Part shown: positions 43,969-53,822 of the stretch, piece after piece
How the letters are laid out: each line of letters opens with the position of its first letter
Position numbering within the stretch: the stretch's first letter is position 1
The notes under the pieces: model-generated
Databases searched by the model: none
What the model saw: the letters and a program-made list of their open reading frames with translations, nothing else
What the model was told of the DNA's origin: nothing
Source: Fidelibacterota bacterium
GTDB lineage: Bacteria; Marinisomatota; Marinisomatia; Marinisomatales; S15-B10
DNA: 64,000 nt
Assembly: GCA_002715465.1 (NCBI GenBank)
Contig: PAYY01000007.1
Span: forward strand, 228,475 to 292,474
Reading direction: 5' to 3'
Translations under genes and position numbers: made by a program

Positions 43969-46101
43969 GTGAAAAAAATTATTAAAAGAGTTTTATTGAT
44001 TTTTTTCGCAATATTTATTGTTGGCTTAATTACTATTTGGAACCTTGCTAAAGATTTGCCTTCTCTTGAGCAGTTAGAGAATTATGATCCAGATTTGGTA
44101 ACAAGAATTTATTCTTCGGATGGGATTCTCTTGAAAGAACTCTATACTCAAAGGCGTGTATTCGTTGATTTAGAGGAAATTCCTAAGGAATTAATAAGTG
44201 CAGCAATTGCTTCAGAAGATAGAAGATTCTATTCTCATTGGGGTATATCTCTTCGTGATGTAATTCGAGCGATTTTAATCAATTCTATACCTCCACCTAA
44301 ATTTAGACAAGGTTTTAGTTCAATTACTCAGCAATTAGCTCGGAATCTTTATGATACTATTGGTTTTAAAAAAACTATAACTCGTAAACTGAAAGAAATG
44401 ATTACTGCAATCCAAATTGAAAAGACATATACTAAAGAAGAAATTCTTGAGATGTATATAAATTCAATCCATTTTGGACACGGGACTTTTGGTGCTCAGG
44501 CTGCAGCAAAAAGATATTTTAAAAAGGATGCTTCAGATTTAACGCTGAGTGAATGTGCTTTACTTATTGGGATTCTACCTCGTCCAGCTACTTATAGTCC
44601 AGTAAATTATCCTGAGCGAGCAATTCACCGTCGTAATATTGTTCTCAGATTAATGCGCCAGCAAAATATGATTACTCAATCTACTTATTCTGAGGCAAAA
44701 GCACTTACAATAAAAGTAACACCTGATCGTGATGATCTTGGAATAGCGCCTTATTTTACGGAATATGTTCGTAGAATTCTTGAACAAGAAGATGAAGTTT
44801 TAGATTTAAACATTTATCGTGATGGACTTATTATATATACTACTTTAGATAGCCGGTTGCAAATTGCTGCCGAAGATGCTATCATGAAAAGTATTATAAC
44901 TAATCAGAGCAGACTTAATAGTAGGCTTTTTTCAGATAGAGAAGAATTTGAAGAACTTGCTTACCTTGGTATTTACCCTGAGGATTCTGTGAAAGTTATG
45001 CTTGCGGGTGAAAGTCCTCTTTATGAAGAATTACGCGACCAGTTACTAGTACAAGCGGCATTGGTTGCTGTAGAGCCTAAAACTGGTTATATAAAAGCAA
45101 TGATTGGTGGTCGTCCTGATTATCACGATCAATATAATAGAGCAACTCAGGCAAGGAGACAGCCAGGTTCTATTTTTAAACCATTTGTATATACAAGTGC
45201 CATAGATAATGGTTATGCGGTTACGCATCAATTATTAAATCAACCTGTGGTATTAAATGTACAAAATTCCATAGGTGAGTGGGAGAAATGGATGCCTAGT
45301 AATTATGATGGTACTACAGGAGGCTTAACTACTCTTAGAGAAGGTCTAAGGAGATCTCTTAACTTGATCTCTGTAAGGATGGTTCAGGAATTGGTACCTC
45401 CTGAAGTAGTAGCAAAAACAGCCAAGCAAATGCATCTTAGTACTCCTATAAGAGCTGTGGATGCTATTGCTCTTGGAACTTCTGAAGTTTTACCATTAGA
45501 AATCACATCTTCATATGCTACCTTTGCTAATAATGGTGTTTGGAGTAGGCCCATGGCTATAGAAAGGATTGTTGATCGGTTTGGCGTTACTGTAAAAGAA
45601 TATTCTCCGCATAGGCAGGAAGTATTAAATGAAGAAACCGCCTTTATTATGACTGATCTTCTTAGAACAGTAATTGATCGAGGAACTGGTGGTAGAGCAA
45701 GATGGATGTATAAATTTACCCATCCAGCAGGCGGAAAGACTGGGACTACTCAAAATTGGACTGATGCTTGGTTTGTAGGATTCTCTCCTTACCTTGCTAC
45801 TGGGGTATGGTTTGGAGTGGATGATCCTAAGGTTAGTTTAGGAGAAAAACAAGATGGCTCTCGTGCGGCATTGCCAGCATGGGCTCGTTTCATGAGAGCT
45901 GCTCATGATAGTATGGATTGGAACCATCAAGATTTTTCTAAACCAGATGGAGTGATTCAACAAAAAATTTGTGCTACTTCTAAAGCCTACCCTACCCGTT
46001 TCTGTCCAACAGAGGATGAATTCTTTATTAAAAAGTATGCCCCTTCTAAAGTTTGTAGAATTCATAGTGAAATGAAATCAAGAAGAGAAAATCCGCGATG
46101 A
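43969..46101 (+). CDS. bifunctional penicillin-binding protein 1A
   Basis: Class A peptidoglycan synthase, 710 aa, with an N-terminal membrane anchor (about 7-27). The glycosyltransferase domain (about 60-235) has the catalytic Glu83 in ASEDRRFYSHWG and SSITQQLARNLY. The transpeptidase domain (about 350-640) has S401-X-X-K404 (GSIFKPF), SLN in RRSLNLIS and K590-T-G. The C-terminal tail carries three cysteines (KICATS, RFCPTE, KVCRIH), a small unusual feature. It starts at GTG 43969 with GGGAGAG upstream and converges with the LptF/G gene. Confidence 0.94.
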   Translation: MKKIIKRVLLIFFAIFIVGLITIWNLAKDLPSLEQLENYDPDLVTRIYSSDGILLKELYTQRRVFVDLEEIPKELISAAIASEDRRFYSHWGISLRDVIRAILINSIPPPKFRQGFSSITQQLARNLYDTIGFKKTITRKLKEMITAIQIEKTYTKEEILEMYINSIHFGHGTFGAQAAAKRYFKKDASDLTLSECALLIGILPRPATYSPVNYPERAIHRRNIVLRLMRQQNMITQSTYSEAKALTIKVTPDRDDLGIAPYFTEYVRRILEQEDEVLDLNIYRDGLIIYTTLDSRLQIAAEDAIMKSIITNQSRLNSRLFSDREEFEELAYLGIYPEDSVKVMLAGESPLYEELRDQLLVQAALVAVEPKTGYIKAMIGGRPDYHDQYNRATQARRQPGSIFKPFVYTSAIDNGYAVTHQLLNQPVVLNVQNSIGEWEKWMPSNYDGTTGGLTTLREGLRRSLNLISVRMVQELVPPEVVAKTAKQMHLSTPIRAVDAIALGTSEVLPLEITSSYATFANNGVWSRPMAIERIVDRFGVTVKEYSPHRQEVLNEETAFIMTDLLRTVIDRGTGGRARWMYKFTHPAGGKTGTTQNWTDAWFVGFSPYLATGVWFGVDDPKVSLGEKQDGSRAALPAWARFMRAAHDSMDWNHQDFSKPDGVIQQKICATSKAYPTRFCPTEDEFFIKKYAPSKVCRIHSEMKSRRENPR

Positions 46102-46113
46102 CATTAATATAAT

Positions 46114-47475
46114 TCACAACTTTTTTTGAGAAAAAAGATTGAAAAACTTTATAACTTTCCGTTCAAATGTTGTTTGGTAAGTCATTACTATTCCAATAGT
46201 ACCTAGTACAATATTGGGAATCCACATGGCAATAGCACCATTTAAATAATTTCTATCTGCGAATTCTTCTCCTCCGATTAAAAATAAATAGTAAATAAGA
46301 ACGAAACCAAAGCTAAGAACGATTGCTGTAAACAATCCTCCCTTTTTAGTCATGATTCCCAAGGGAGCACCTATTAAGACAAAAACGATGCATGCAGTGG
46401 GTAATGCAAACTTTTTATGAATCTCAACTATATAACGGTTAATACTTCTTTCATAGCCTTGTCTCATTTGGTAATCTGTTCTGACTCTATTAGCGAGTCT
46501 CTCTAAATTCTCCCTGTTTGTCCATGGGTGATTAGGATTCTTTATGGTAGTAACTCTTTCTAAATCTAGTTTTTCATCAATGAGAAGAAGCATTTGATTT
46601 ATAGTTTTAGGTTTTTCATCTCCAATGAGACTCATTTCAAACTCATTATTGATTCGTTTGTCAATTGCATCGATTCTTTCGTTAAAACCGTTAATTTTTT
46701 CCTGCATCATTTTTACAGTCATCTCTCTATCAGTTCTTGACGTTGTTTCTCGTCTCTGAAGCATTAGATCATCAGCTGGTATTGTAATCCTATGGCGCTC
46801 AAATTGTATTCGGCGATAATTTTGGTAATTTTTTACCTCTAATTCATGAATTTCACCTTTATATAAAGTAATTAGGATTGCATCATCAAGTGGTGTAAAA
46901 GAACCTTCGTTTGCTCGAATAGAAGTTTGAGTTACGGATCTGTCTTTACTATAAATATGTATATCTTGGTACTTATCACCCCGTTTACCCTTGACGATAA
47001 AGCTATATTGAGGAAGATCATCGATAAAATAGCCAGCTTCAACATTAAGATCTGGCCTTTTTCGATAAATATCTCTAGCTAACATTCGTGCATCATGGTT
47101 CATTTCTGGGAGAATAGAATTGTTAAAACCAATTAGCGCTGTACCAACTAGAGCAGCAAAAGTTAGTGCTGGCCATAAAATACGAGGGAAACTTATACCA
47201 GAAGATCTGAGAGCTACGATCTCATTATCCTCAGAAAATCTTCCAAAAGCCATAAGAGTAGCGACAAGGACAGCAACAGGCGTAGCTAGCGCAAGAATCC
47301 AAGCTATATTTAGAAAAAGATATTCAATTATTATCTTTAGAGGAAGTCCTTTCCCTAGGAAACGATCAATGGCTCTAAGTAAAAAATTAGTAAAAAGTAA
47401 AAATATTACTATGATAAGTGAATAAATGAAAGGAAGGAAATGTTCTTTAATAATGTATTTAGTAACCAGCTTCAT
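46114..47475 (-). CDS. LptF/LptG-family lipopolysaccharide export permease
   Basis: Permease subunit of the Lpt lipopolysaccharide transporter (YjgP/YjgQ family), 453 aa. Two groups of three membrane helices (about 10-110 and 360-445) flank a periplasmic beta-jellyroll (about 115-255). A charged coiled region (about 255-330) is longer than in E. coli LptF. It starts MKLVTKYIIKEHFLPFIYSL, the common signature. Only one such gene is in the window; its partner and LptB are elsewhere. It converges with the PBP gene. Confidence 0.9.
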   Translation of the reverse strand: MKLVTKYIIKEHFLPFIYSLIIVIFLLFTNFLLRAIDRFLGKGLPLKIIIEYLFLNIAWILALATPVAVLVATLMAFGRFSEDNEIVALRSSGISFPRILWPALTFAALVGTALIGFNNSILPEMNHDARMLARDIYRKRPDLNVEAGYFIDDLPQYSFIVKGKRGDKYQDIHIYSKDRSVTQTSIRANEGSFTPLDDAILITLYKGEIHELEVKNYQNYRRIQFERHRITIPADDLMLQRRETTSRTDREMTVKMMQEKINGFNERIDAIDKRINNEFEMSLIGDEKPKTINQMLLLIDEKLDLERVTTIKNPNHPWTNRENLERLANRVRTDYQMRQGYERSINRYIVEIHKKFALPTACIVFVLIGAPLGIMTKKGGLFTAIVLSFGFVLIYYLFLIGGEEFADRNYLNGAIAMWIPNIVLGTIGIVMTYQTTFERKVIKFFNLFSQKKL

Positions 47476-47565
47476 AAGTTTTGAAGAATGATAAATATAG
47501 AATTCAAACTGTTAAAATATATATAACGTTAAGAATTACTTTTTTGGATCTATTTTAGGAACTAG

Positions 47566-47640
47566 GGTGAGGGACGGGACTTGAACCCGCAGCCACCAGG
47601 ACCACAACCTGGAGCTCTAACCAATTGAGCTACCCCCACC
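47566..47640 (-). tRNA. tRNA-His (anticodon GTG)
   Basis: A complete cloverleaf on the minus strand. The acceptor GTGGGGG pairs with CCCTCAC. The D-arm is GCTC..GAGC. The anticodon stem CCAGG/CCTGG encloses TTGTGGT with anticodon GTG. The T-arm is GCGGG TTCAAGT CCCGT. An extra 5' G opposite C73 is the histidine identity element. CCA is not encoded and must be added. It stands alone between the lptF/G-type gene and the oxygenase gene. Confidence 0.97.
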
Positions 47641-47735
47641 ATATTAAATTCATTATCTATTGAAAATAGTGAGCTAATAAATCTAATCTAAATTTACATA
47701 TCTAAAATGGAAACTGAAAAAACACTAGTATTTTA

Positions 47736-48578
47736 CTATTTTAAACCTATTTCACTCAGTCTTTCATCTAAAAAACTTTTTGCAGTATGCTTAGAAGAAA
47801 GAACCACATCATCTCTGGGATGGAGAAATAATGGCATTGCATATCTTGATTTTTTCTTTAATTCTTCAGAAGGATTTGAAACTTTGTGCGTAGTTGAAGG
47901 AAAATAATTTTCAGAAACCAATTCAAGCATATCACCTATATTAACAATTAGCATTCCAGGATCACATGATACTTTATGCCATTTCCCTTGTACATCTTTT
48001 ACCTCTAGGCCTGGTTGTGTCCCAGCAGCAAGGATTGTTATTAAATTAATATCTTCATGGTTGGCGGCTCTAATGGCACCTTGTTCTTGAGTGTCAGTTA
48101 TGGGTGGGTAATGAATAATTCTTAAAAGGTTGTTCTTGCTATTATGAATCATTTCACTAAGTGGTATAGAGAAATTGTTCTTTATTTTTTCTGGGCTGTA
48201 TTTTTCTATCCAGCTTAGAAGGGTGGATCCAACCTCAACCATATTTTTATACAAATCTATTGTAACTAAGCCAATATTTTCAGGGAAACGACCCCAAGGA
48301 TAAAAATGATAAAACTCCTTAAGATCCTTAATTGAATTTCCTTTAGCATTTTCAGTTAGCAAGGGGAAATACCCATCCTGATTGAGTTTGTCAAAAGTGT
48401 ATTTAAACTTAATCTCAGATTGAAAAAAACTTTCCCAAGCTTGGTAAGTATTTAAAATTTTATCAGGAGGTATTGGATGATTATTTAAGATCCCAAAACC
48501 AGTTGTCCGAAGTGATTGCACAAATAGTTCAGGAGTACTAGGGGATGAAAAATCTAATGTAAGAACACCTGAGGTCAT
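47736..48578 (-). CDS. 2-oxoglutarate/Fe(II)-dependent oxygenase (isopenicillin N synthase-like)
   Basis: 280-aa non-heme iron oxygenase of the isopenicillin N synthase-like fold. The iron triad is H174-X-D176 (NHEDINLITIL) and H231 (STTHKVSNP). The 2-oxoglutarate-binding Arg is R245 in KSRYAMPLF, where Ala replaces the usual Ser of RXS. The N-terminal GFGILNNHPI is the family's DIOX-N part. It lies 36 bases after apt and is in line with mtnA-mtnP-apt, so it may act on a salvage- or nucleoside-related compound. The substrate cannot be read from the sequence. Confidence 0.8.
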   Translation of the reverse strand: MTSGVLTLDFSSPSTPELFVQSLRTTGFGILNNHPIPPDKILNTYQAWESFFQSEIKFKYTFDKLNQDGYFPLLTENAKGNSIKDLKEFYHFYPWGRFPENIGLVTIDLYKNMVEVGSTLLSWIEKYSPEKIKNNFSIPLSEMIHNSKNNLLRIIHYPPITDTQEQGAIRAANHEDINLITILAAGTQPGLEVKDVQGKWHKVSCDPGMLIVNIGDMLELVSENYFPSTTHKVSNPSEELKKKSRYAMPLFLHPRDDVVLSSKHTAKSFLDERLSEIGLK

Positions 48579-48614
48579 TTTTTTATATCTAAAGAAATTT
48601 AGAAGTTAGTTTTT

Positions 48615-49136
48615 TTAAATATTGAGCACAGAAAATACAGGATCTGGTGCAAGATCATCTTCTCCTTTTAAGTCTATTAAATTAATTAAAAAAGCATAGC
48701 TTGCTATTATCCCACCAGCACTTTTAACTAATTTTCCAACAGCTTTTGCTGTTCCTCCTGTGGCTATTAGATCGTCAACAATCAATACTTTGTCGTGCTC
48801 ATTAATTACATCTTTATGAATTTCTATTTTATCTGTTCCATATTCCAAATCATATTCTATAGAAATTGTTTCTCCAGGAAGTTTTCCTGGTTTCCTTGCA
48901 ATAGCAAAAGGACAATTTAGTTCTAATGCTATAGGTGCGCCAAAAATAAATCCTCTACTTTCAATTCCAAGAATAGTATCAATTGACATTCCTCTAAAAT
49001 GATTTGAAAGTATATTTATGGTGTCTTTAAAAGCATCGGCATCCATTAAAAGGGTAGTTATATCTTTAAATTGAATCCCAGGTACTGGAAAATCAGAAAT
49101 GGTTCTTATTGAGTTAATAATTTTTTCTTTATCCAT
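48615..49136 (-). CDS. apt: adenine phosphoribosyltransferase
   Basis: Converts adenine and PRPP to AMP. The PRPP-binding signature is VLIVDDLIATGGTA, with FPVPGIQFKDITTLL at the N-terminus and GIESRGFIFGAPIA as the hood. The length, 173 aa, is normal. It overlaps the mtnP stop by 8 bases. This is functionally apt, since MtnP releases adenine that Apt would recycle. Confidence 0.96.
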   Translation of the reverse strand: MDKEKIINSIRTISDFPVPGIQFKDITTLLMDADAFKDTINILSNHFRGMSIDTILGIESRGFIFGAPIALELNCPFAIARKPGKLPGETISIEYDLEYGTDKIEIHKDVINEHDKVLIVDDLIATGGTAKAVGKLVKSAGGIIASYAFLINLIDLKGEDDLAPDPVFSVLNI

Positions 49137-49926
49137 TAATGCTCCTATAAAATGATTGACAATTACATTTCCATAGTTTCAACAAAGGAATCGTTTGAAT
49201 AATTAAATTTTTAACATTACTAGCATTTTTTTTCATAACTGCATATACCATTTCAAAACTTACTTCTTTTTCGCTTTCATGCCAACAATCATAATCTGTA
49301 CTCATGGCAATACTTTGATAACATATACCAAGTTCTCTTGCAAGTACAACTTCTGGAACTGTAGACATGTTGATAATATTACAACCCCATGATCTAAACA
49401 TTAAACTTTCAGCTTTAGAACTAAATCGAGGGCCTTCTATAGTGACGACAGTTCCAGCGGGATGGTAAGTAAGATCTAGTCGCTCGGCTTGTTTTTGCAA
49501 TTTATCTGAGATTTTTCTACAAAATGGTTTTCCCATAGACACATGTTGGACATTTGATTGATCATAGAAAGTTCCTAAACGTTTTGTAGTTCGATCAATA
49601 AATTGATCTGGAAAAATAAAATCTCCAGGTTTGATATTTTCTTTCAGAGATCCACATGCTGTCGTGGCGAGGATATGTGTACATCCTTGTTCTTTTAATC
49701 CCCAAATATTCGCCCGGTAATTTACATTTGTAGGATTAATGGAATGATTTTTTCCATGACGAGATATTATTGATACAGGAATGCCAGAAATTAGGCCACA
49801 TACAATATCTGAACTCATTGCACCATACGGTGTTGTTACTGATTTAAGGGAGTGATTTTTAATAATAGCTGGATCTTCTAAGCCAGAGCCACCAATTATG
49901 CCTATTATTATATTATTATCTGACAT
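49129..49926 (-). CDS. mtnP: S-methyl-5'-thioadenosine phosphorylase
   Basis: Splits methylthioadenosine into adenine and methylthioribose-1-phosphate, 265 aa. The N-terminal phosphate loop IIGGSGLEDP, RHGKNHSINPTNVNYRAN, and VTIEGPRFSSKAES with NMSTVPEVVLARELG identify the MTAP/PNP family; the nearby mtnA argues for the MTAP assignment over plain purine nucleoside phosphorylase. It overlaps mtnA by 11 bases and apt by 8, so the three are one operon. Confidence 0.92.
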   Translation of the reverse strand: MSDNNIIIGIIGGSGLEDPAIIKNHSLKSVTTPYGAMSSDIVCGLISGIPVSIISRHGKNHSINPTNVNYRANIWGLKEQGCTHILATTACGSLKENIKPGDFIFPDQFIDRTTKRLGTFYDQSNVQHVSMGKPFCRKISDKLQKQAERLDLTYHPAGTVVTIEGPRFSSKAESLMFRSWGCNIINMSTVPEVVLARELGICYQSIAMSTDYDCWHESEKEVSFEMVYAVMKKNASNVKNLIIQTIPLLKLWKCNCQSFYRSING

Positions 49927-50977
49927 TTCTTTGTTTCTCTAATGAATTCATATATGGATTATGAGCTATCCCAATTTCTGTAATGATCCCTTTAATCAGA
50001 TCAGCTGGAGTAATATCAAATGCTGGTGTCGAGACATCTATATCTTCAACTGTAAATTGCACCCCTTTTATTCGAGTAATTTCTTTAGGAGAACGTTTTT
50101 CAACAGGAATTTCTTTTCCTGAACGAATTTGAAAATCTACAGTTGACAGTGGTGCGGCTACATAGAAAGGGATATTATGATATTTGGCTAGGACAGCTAG
50201 ACTGTACGTTCCTATTTTATTTGCAGTGTCACCATTTGCAGCTATTCTATCAGCTCCGACAAAGATACCATCTAAATCATATTTTCTCATAACTGAAGCG
50301 GCCATACTATCGGTAATGAGCGTAAATGGTGTGCTGGTTCTTTTTAACTCCCATGTATTAAGTCTAGATCCTTGAAGCAATGGTCTGGTCTCACAAACGT
50401 TTACATGGACACCTTTTCCTTGAGCATGAGCATATTGTATAACACCTAAGGCTGTTCCAATGCCACTTGTAGCTAATCCTCCTGTATTGCATACTGTCAT
50501 AACTTTTCCATGTTTAGGAATAATTTCAGATCCATGTAAACAAAGACGATGGCATCTTGAAAGGTCATCTTCTTTTATAGAGTTTGCTAGATCAAGCAAT
50601 TCTAGCTTTAATTGATTTACTGACCCATTGAATTTCTTAACAGTTTCTATCATCTTATTTACAGCCCATTTTAGATTAATCGCTGTAGGTCTTGTTTCTT
50701 GAATAATCTTAGCGGTTGTAAAAAATTTATCTTTAAAAGTATTCAGATTATCAGCTTGGATTTCATTAGCGGCTAGGACAGAAGCATAAGCTCCAGCAAC
50801 ACCAATTGCAGGTGCACCTCTTATAGCAAGTCTTAAAATTGCATCACAAAGAATGCGATAGTCAGATGTCTCAAGAAATTCTTCTTCAATGGGTAACCTG
50901 GTTTGATCAATCAGTTTAACCTTACCATTATTCCAAGTGATAGTAGGTGTTGGTTTTACAAGTGGTTCAGTTTGCAT
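49916..50977 (-). CDS. mtnA: methylthioribose-1-phosphate isomerase
   Basis: Second step of methionine salvage, methylthioribose-1-phosphate to methylthioribulose-1-phosphate, 353 aa. The family motifs are RGAPAIGVAGAYA, VCNTGGLATSGIGTALGV with the catalytic cysteine, VCETRPLLQGSRLNTWEL and VGADRIAANGDTANKIGTY with the catalytic Asp. MtnB, C and D are not in the window, so either the rest of the cycle is elsewhere or a shorter shunt is used. It is 61 bases after the M20 hydrolase gene. Confidence 0.95.
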   Translation of the reverse strand: MQTEPLVKPTPTITWNNGKVKLIDQTRLPIEEEFLETSDYRILCDAILRLAIRGAPAIGVAGAYASVLAANEIQADNLNTFKDKFFTTAKIIQETRPTAINLKWAVNKMIETVKKFNGSVNQLKLELLDLANSIKEDDLSRCHRLCLHGSEIIPKHGKVMTVCNTGGLATSGIGTALGVIQYAHAQGKGVHVNVCETRPLLQGSRLNTWELKRTSTPFTLITDSMAASVMRKYDLDGIFVGADRIAANGDTANKIGTYSLAVLAKYHNIPFYVAAPLSTVDFQIRSGKEIPVEKRSPKEITRIKGVQFTVEDIDVSTPAFDITPADLIKGIITEIGIAHNPYMNSLEKQRNVR

Positions 50978-51038
50978 AGCACGTTCAATTTAAGATTATA
51001 TGTTGAAAATTGGGTTAAAAATGAAATTTCATCACAAA

Positions 51039-52334
51039 TTATTTTATTCCACCAGCAATTAAAAAATCCAAAATTAAAATGCTCATCGCTTTCATTCCAA
51101 TCGGTATGCAAGAGTCATCAGCTCGGAAAGTGGGAGTATGGTGGTCTCCTGAAATTGTTCCAGGTTTAACCATGCCAAGACGATAGTAAAATCCAGGTAC
51201 TATGTTTGCGAAAAGTGAAAAATCCTCACCACCCATGGTTGGAGGAATCTGAAAAACATTATCTGTACCGATTGCTCTTTCAAGACTAGGTACTACTTGT
51301 GATGTTAACATAGGATTATTTATTGTAGCCGGAATCCATTTTTTGTAATTCAAATTATAAGATCCACCATAGGCTGAAGTAACTCCCGATAAAATTGCAT
51401 GCATTCTATTTTCAACTGTATCTTGAGCTTTTTTGCTATATGTTCTAACAGTACCCTCAAGGTAAACTTCAGCTGGGATTATATTAAATCTATTTCCACC
51501 CCGAATTATTCCAACTGTTACTACACTTGGTTCGCGAGGATTAAGTGAACGAGATCTAATAGTTTGTAAGGCTGAGACAACTTCCGACGCCATTACGATA
51601 GGATCAATAGATTTTTCTGGACTAGCACCATGAGCTTGCCGACCTTTTATTTTAATAATAAATTGATCAACAGCAGCAAATGCGGGACCTGATGAATAAC
51701 CAATGGTACCTGACTCTAAATTCGCAAGCGTATGTAGTCCAAAAATCGCAACTGGACGAGGATTATCCATAGTATTCTGTTTTATCATAAGCATAGCACC
51801 ACCTTCTTCACCCGGAGGTGGTCCTTCTTCAGCGGGCTGAAAAATAAATTTGACAGTTCCTGGGAGTATTTCTTTTATTGAGTTAAGCACAGATGCAACA
51901 CCTAATTGTACAGCGGTATGAACATCATGTCCACATGCATGCATAACACCTACATCATTTCCAAGATAGTTAGTACGCACCGTTGATTTGAATGAAAAAT
52001 CAGTATCTTCTGTTACTGGGAGTGCATCCATATCAGCTCTTACAGCAACGACGGGACCTGGTTTTCTACCTTTTAATATACCTATTACACCAGTGTGAGC
52101 AATTCCAGTTTTCACTTCCATTCCCAAAGAATTGAGGTGTTCTTCTACTAGTTCAGCTGTTTTAAACTCCCTATTACTTAATTCTGGGAACTGATGTATT
52201 TGATGTCGATATTCTATAGTTTCTTGGGCATATTTTTTTACAGCTTTTTGAATTGCCTTGTCATTGCCCCTTATATTTGAAATAAAAAATACAGAAATTA
52301 TGAATAAAAAATAATATAAACTGTTTCTAAACAT
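51039..52334 (-). CDS. exported M20-family amidohydrolase
   Basis: Zinc/manganese amidohydrolase of the M20D type (hippurate hydrolase / IAA-amino-acid hydrolase-like), 431 aa. Residues 1-23 are a signal peptide, so it acts outside the cytoplasm, unlike most relatives. Metal-binding segments are MHACGHDVHTAVQLG, FQPAEEGPPPGEEGG and the final GGEDFSLF. VAVRADMDALPV is also diagnostic. It likely removes acyl groups from amino acids or small peptides; the substrate is unknown. Confidence 0.9.
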   Translation of the reverse strand: MFRNSLYYFLFIISVFFISNIRGNDKAIQKAVKKYAQETIEYRHQIHQFPELSNREFKTAELVEEHLNSLGMEVKTGIAHTGVIGILKGRKPGPVVAVRADMDALPVTEDTDFSFKSTVRTNYLGNDVGVMHACGHDVHTAVQLGVASVLNSIKEILPGTVKFIFQPAEEGPPPGEEGGAMLMIKQNTMDNPRPVAIFGLHTLANLESGTIGYSSGPAFAAVDQFIIKIKGRQAHGASPEKSIDPIVMASEVVSALQTIRSRSLNPREPSVVTVGIIRGGNRFNIIPAEVYLEGTVRTYSKKAQDTVENRMHAILSGVTSAYGGSYNLNYKKWIPATINNPMLTSQVVPSLERAIGTDNVFQIPPTMGGEDFSLFANIVPGFYYRLGMVKPGTISGDHHTPTFRADDSCIPIGMKAMSILILDFLIAGGIK

Positions 52335-52418
52335 ACTTTAACCCTTTATAATACTTAGTTCAATAGATTGTACATAAATAATTTATTATAAATAAACTGT
52401 GAATACAGTTTAAACATT

Positions 52419-53795
52419 TTAGAACCGGTGTATTGCATTAATTACAATTGTTCCCTTGGTAAAATTTTCAATAGTACCAGAGGGAGTATACTCATCTGAG
52501 GAGATTCTTTCAAATGATGTGCCAATGTAGGTTACGTTAATTATAAATTGTTTTGTTGGAGAAAAAGAAATTCCTCCAGTGGTGTATTCTTTTTCCCTAT
52601 TTTTTGAATTTAGTAACGGTGAAGGAAAATTAGTATAACCTGCTCTTAGACTAACAGCATTTCCTTTTATTCTTATCACATATTCTCCTCCAGCATGAAA
52701 TTCTACTGTCGATTTATATTCTTGAGAAAAGACTCGATTTTCTGTTAAAAGATCATCATATATTTCTGTACCTCTATCAATGTTGTTTAAGTTAAATCTT
52801 GTCTTTCTCCAATCCTTAAAACGAGCTGACACTGAAATAGTTAATGAAGTACCAGTTATTGCAAGTCCACCATCTATTGAAAGTGGGGTTTTAATACCAT
52901 AATCCCAAAATCCTGACATAGTTGAATCAGTGCTAGAGCCATCATCAAAGGTTAGTTCTTCCTCTAAGTAATGTTGTTCAGTAATCGTAAAATTTGATGG
53001 TAGAGCAATATTAATTCCTGTCTTAATTTTGGGACTAATTGCGGTAAGGAATCCCAATCTAAATTTTGATGATCTACCTTCAAGAGTTAGATCTTGCGTT
53101 ACAAAATAATCATTGAAATCGGCTGGAAAATTCTCGTATAAATTCTCTAAATCACTTTGTGTAAAAATAAACCTATATTCTTCTTGTATTGAAATTGAAG
53201 AGTATGAAAGTCCCGCTGTAGTTCTTGGTGAAAGTGCTATGCCCATCCCTATTGATATCTGATCTACTCCACCAACACTCCTTATTTTTTCGGATCTTTG
53301 TACATTTTTATTAAACATATGATAGATGAGTTTTTCATTTTCTATGAATCTGAATTCAAGTTGATTATCTACATTGCTGAAACCAGAAAAATTTATTATA
53401 TCATCATATGAGGCAATTTTGTTAATTCCTACTCCAACAACAAAGCTTCCTCTTATGGTTGGCAAAGCACTAACTAAACCTATTGCCCCTAGACTTCTGT
53501 TATAATCATTTATGGATGCTGTTGTTCCAAGATAGGTGATTTTATTTGATATAGAAGTGCCTAATCCCTCAGCAAATACCTCGCCTCTTGGAATTGCTGC
53601 TAGACCAGCTGGATTCCAATAGACAGCAGAAAAATCATTACTCAATGCTGTATATGCTCCTCCCATGGCTAACGCTCTTGCTCCAAAACCTATTTCATCA
53701 CTACTAATTCGAATAGCATCAGATGCAGTTTGACTGTTTGCTAAACATAAAAAGAGAAAACAATAGACTAGACAGAATTTTGCCCAGCTACTCAT
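52419..53795 (-). CDS. PorV/FadL-like outer-membrane beta-barrel protein
   Basis: Outer-membrane barrel of about 458 aa. A signal peptide covers about 1-22. The mature N-terminus reads IGFGARALAMGGAYTALSND then FSAVYWNPAGLAAIPRGEV, the hallmark of PorV/FadL-like proteins, and the end is IHRF with a terminal aromatic. PorV carries type IX cargo in Bacteroidota, and this window encodes a sorted protein at 22801. A FadL-type channel is the alternative. I use the ATG at 53795, since 53798 is TTG. It lies 27 bases after the Tyr-rich lipoprotein gene. Confidence 0.75.
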   Translation of the reverse strand: MSSWAKFCLVYCFLFLCLANSQTASDAIRISSDEIGFGARALAMGGAYTALSNDFSAVYWNPAGLAAIPRGEVFAEGLGTSISNKITYLGTTASINDYNRSLGAIGLVSALPTIRGSFVVGVGINKIASYDDIINFSGFSNVDNQLEFRFIENEKLIYHMFNKNVQRSEKIRSVGGVDQISIGMGIALSPRTTAGLSYSSISIQEEYRFIFTQSDLENLYENFPADFNDYFVTQDLTLEGRSSKFRLGFLTAISPKIKTGINIALPSNFTITEQHYLEEELTFDDGSSTDSTMSGFWDYGIKTPLSIDGGLAITGTSLTISVSARFKDWRKTRFNLNNIDRGTEIYDDLLTENRVFSQEYKSTVEFHAGGEYVIRIKGNAVSLRAGYTNFPSPLLNSKNREKEYTTGGISFSPTKQFIINVTYIGTSFERISSDEYTPSGTIENFTKGTIVINAIHRF

Positions 53796-53822
53796 CAAAA
53801 TTTTCGGAATAAAAAGAGTTAT

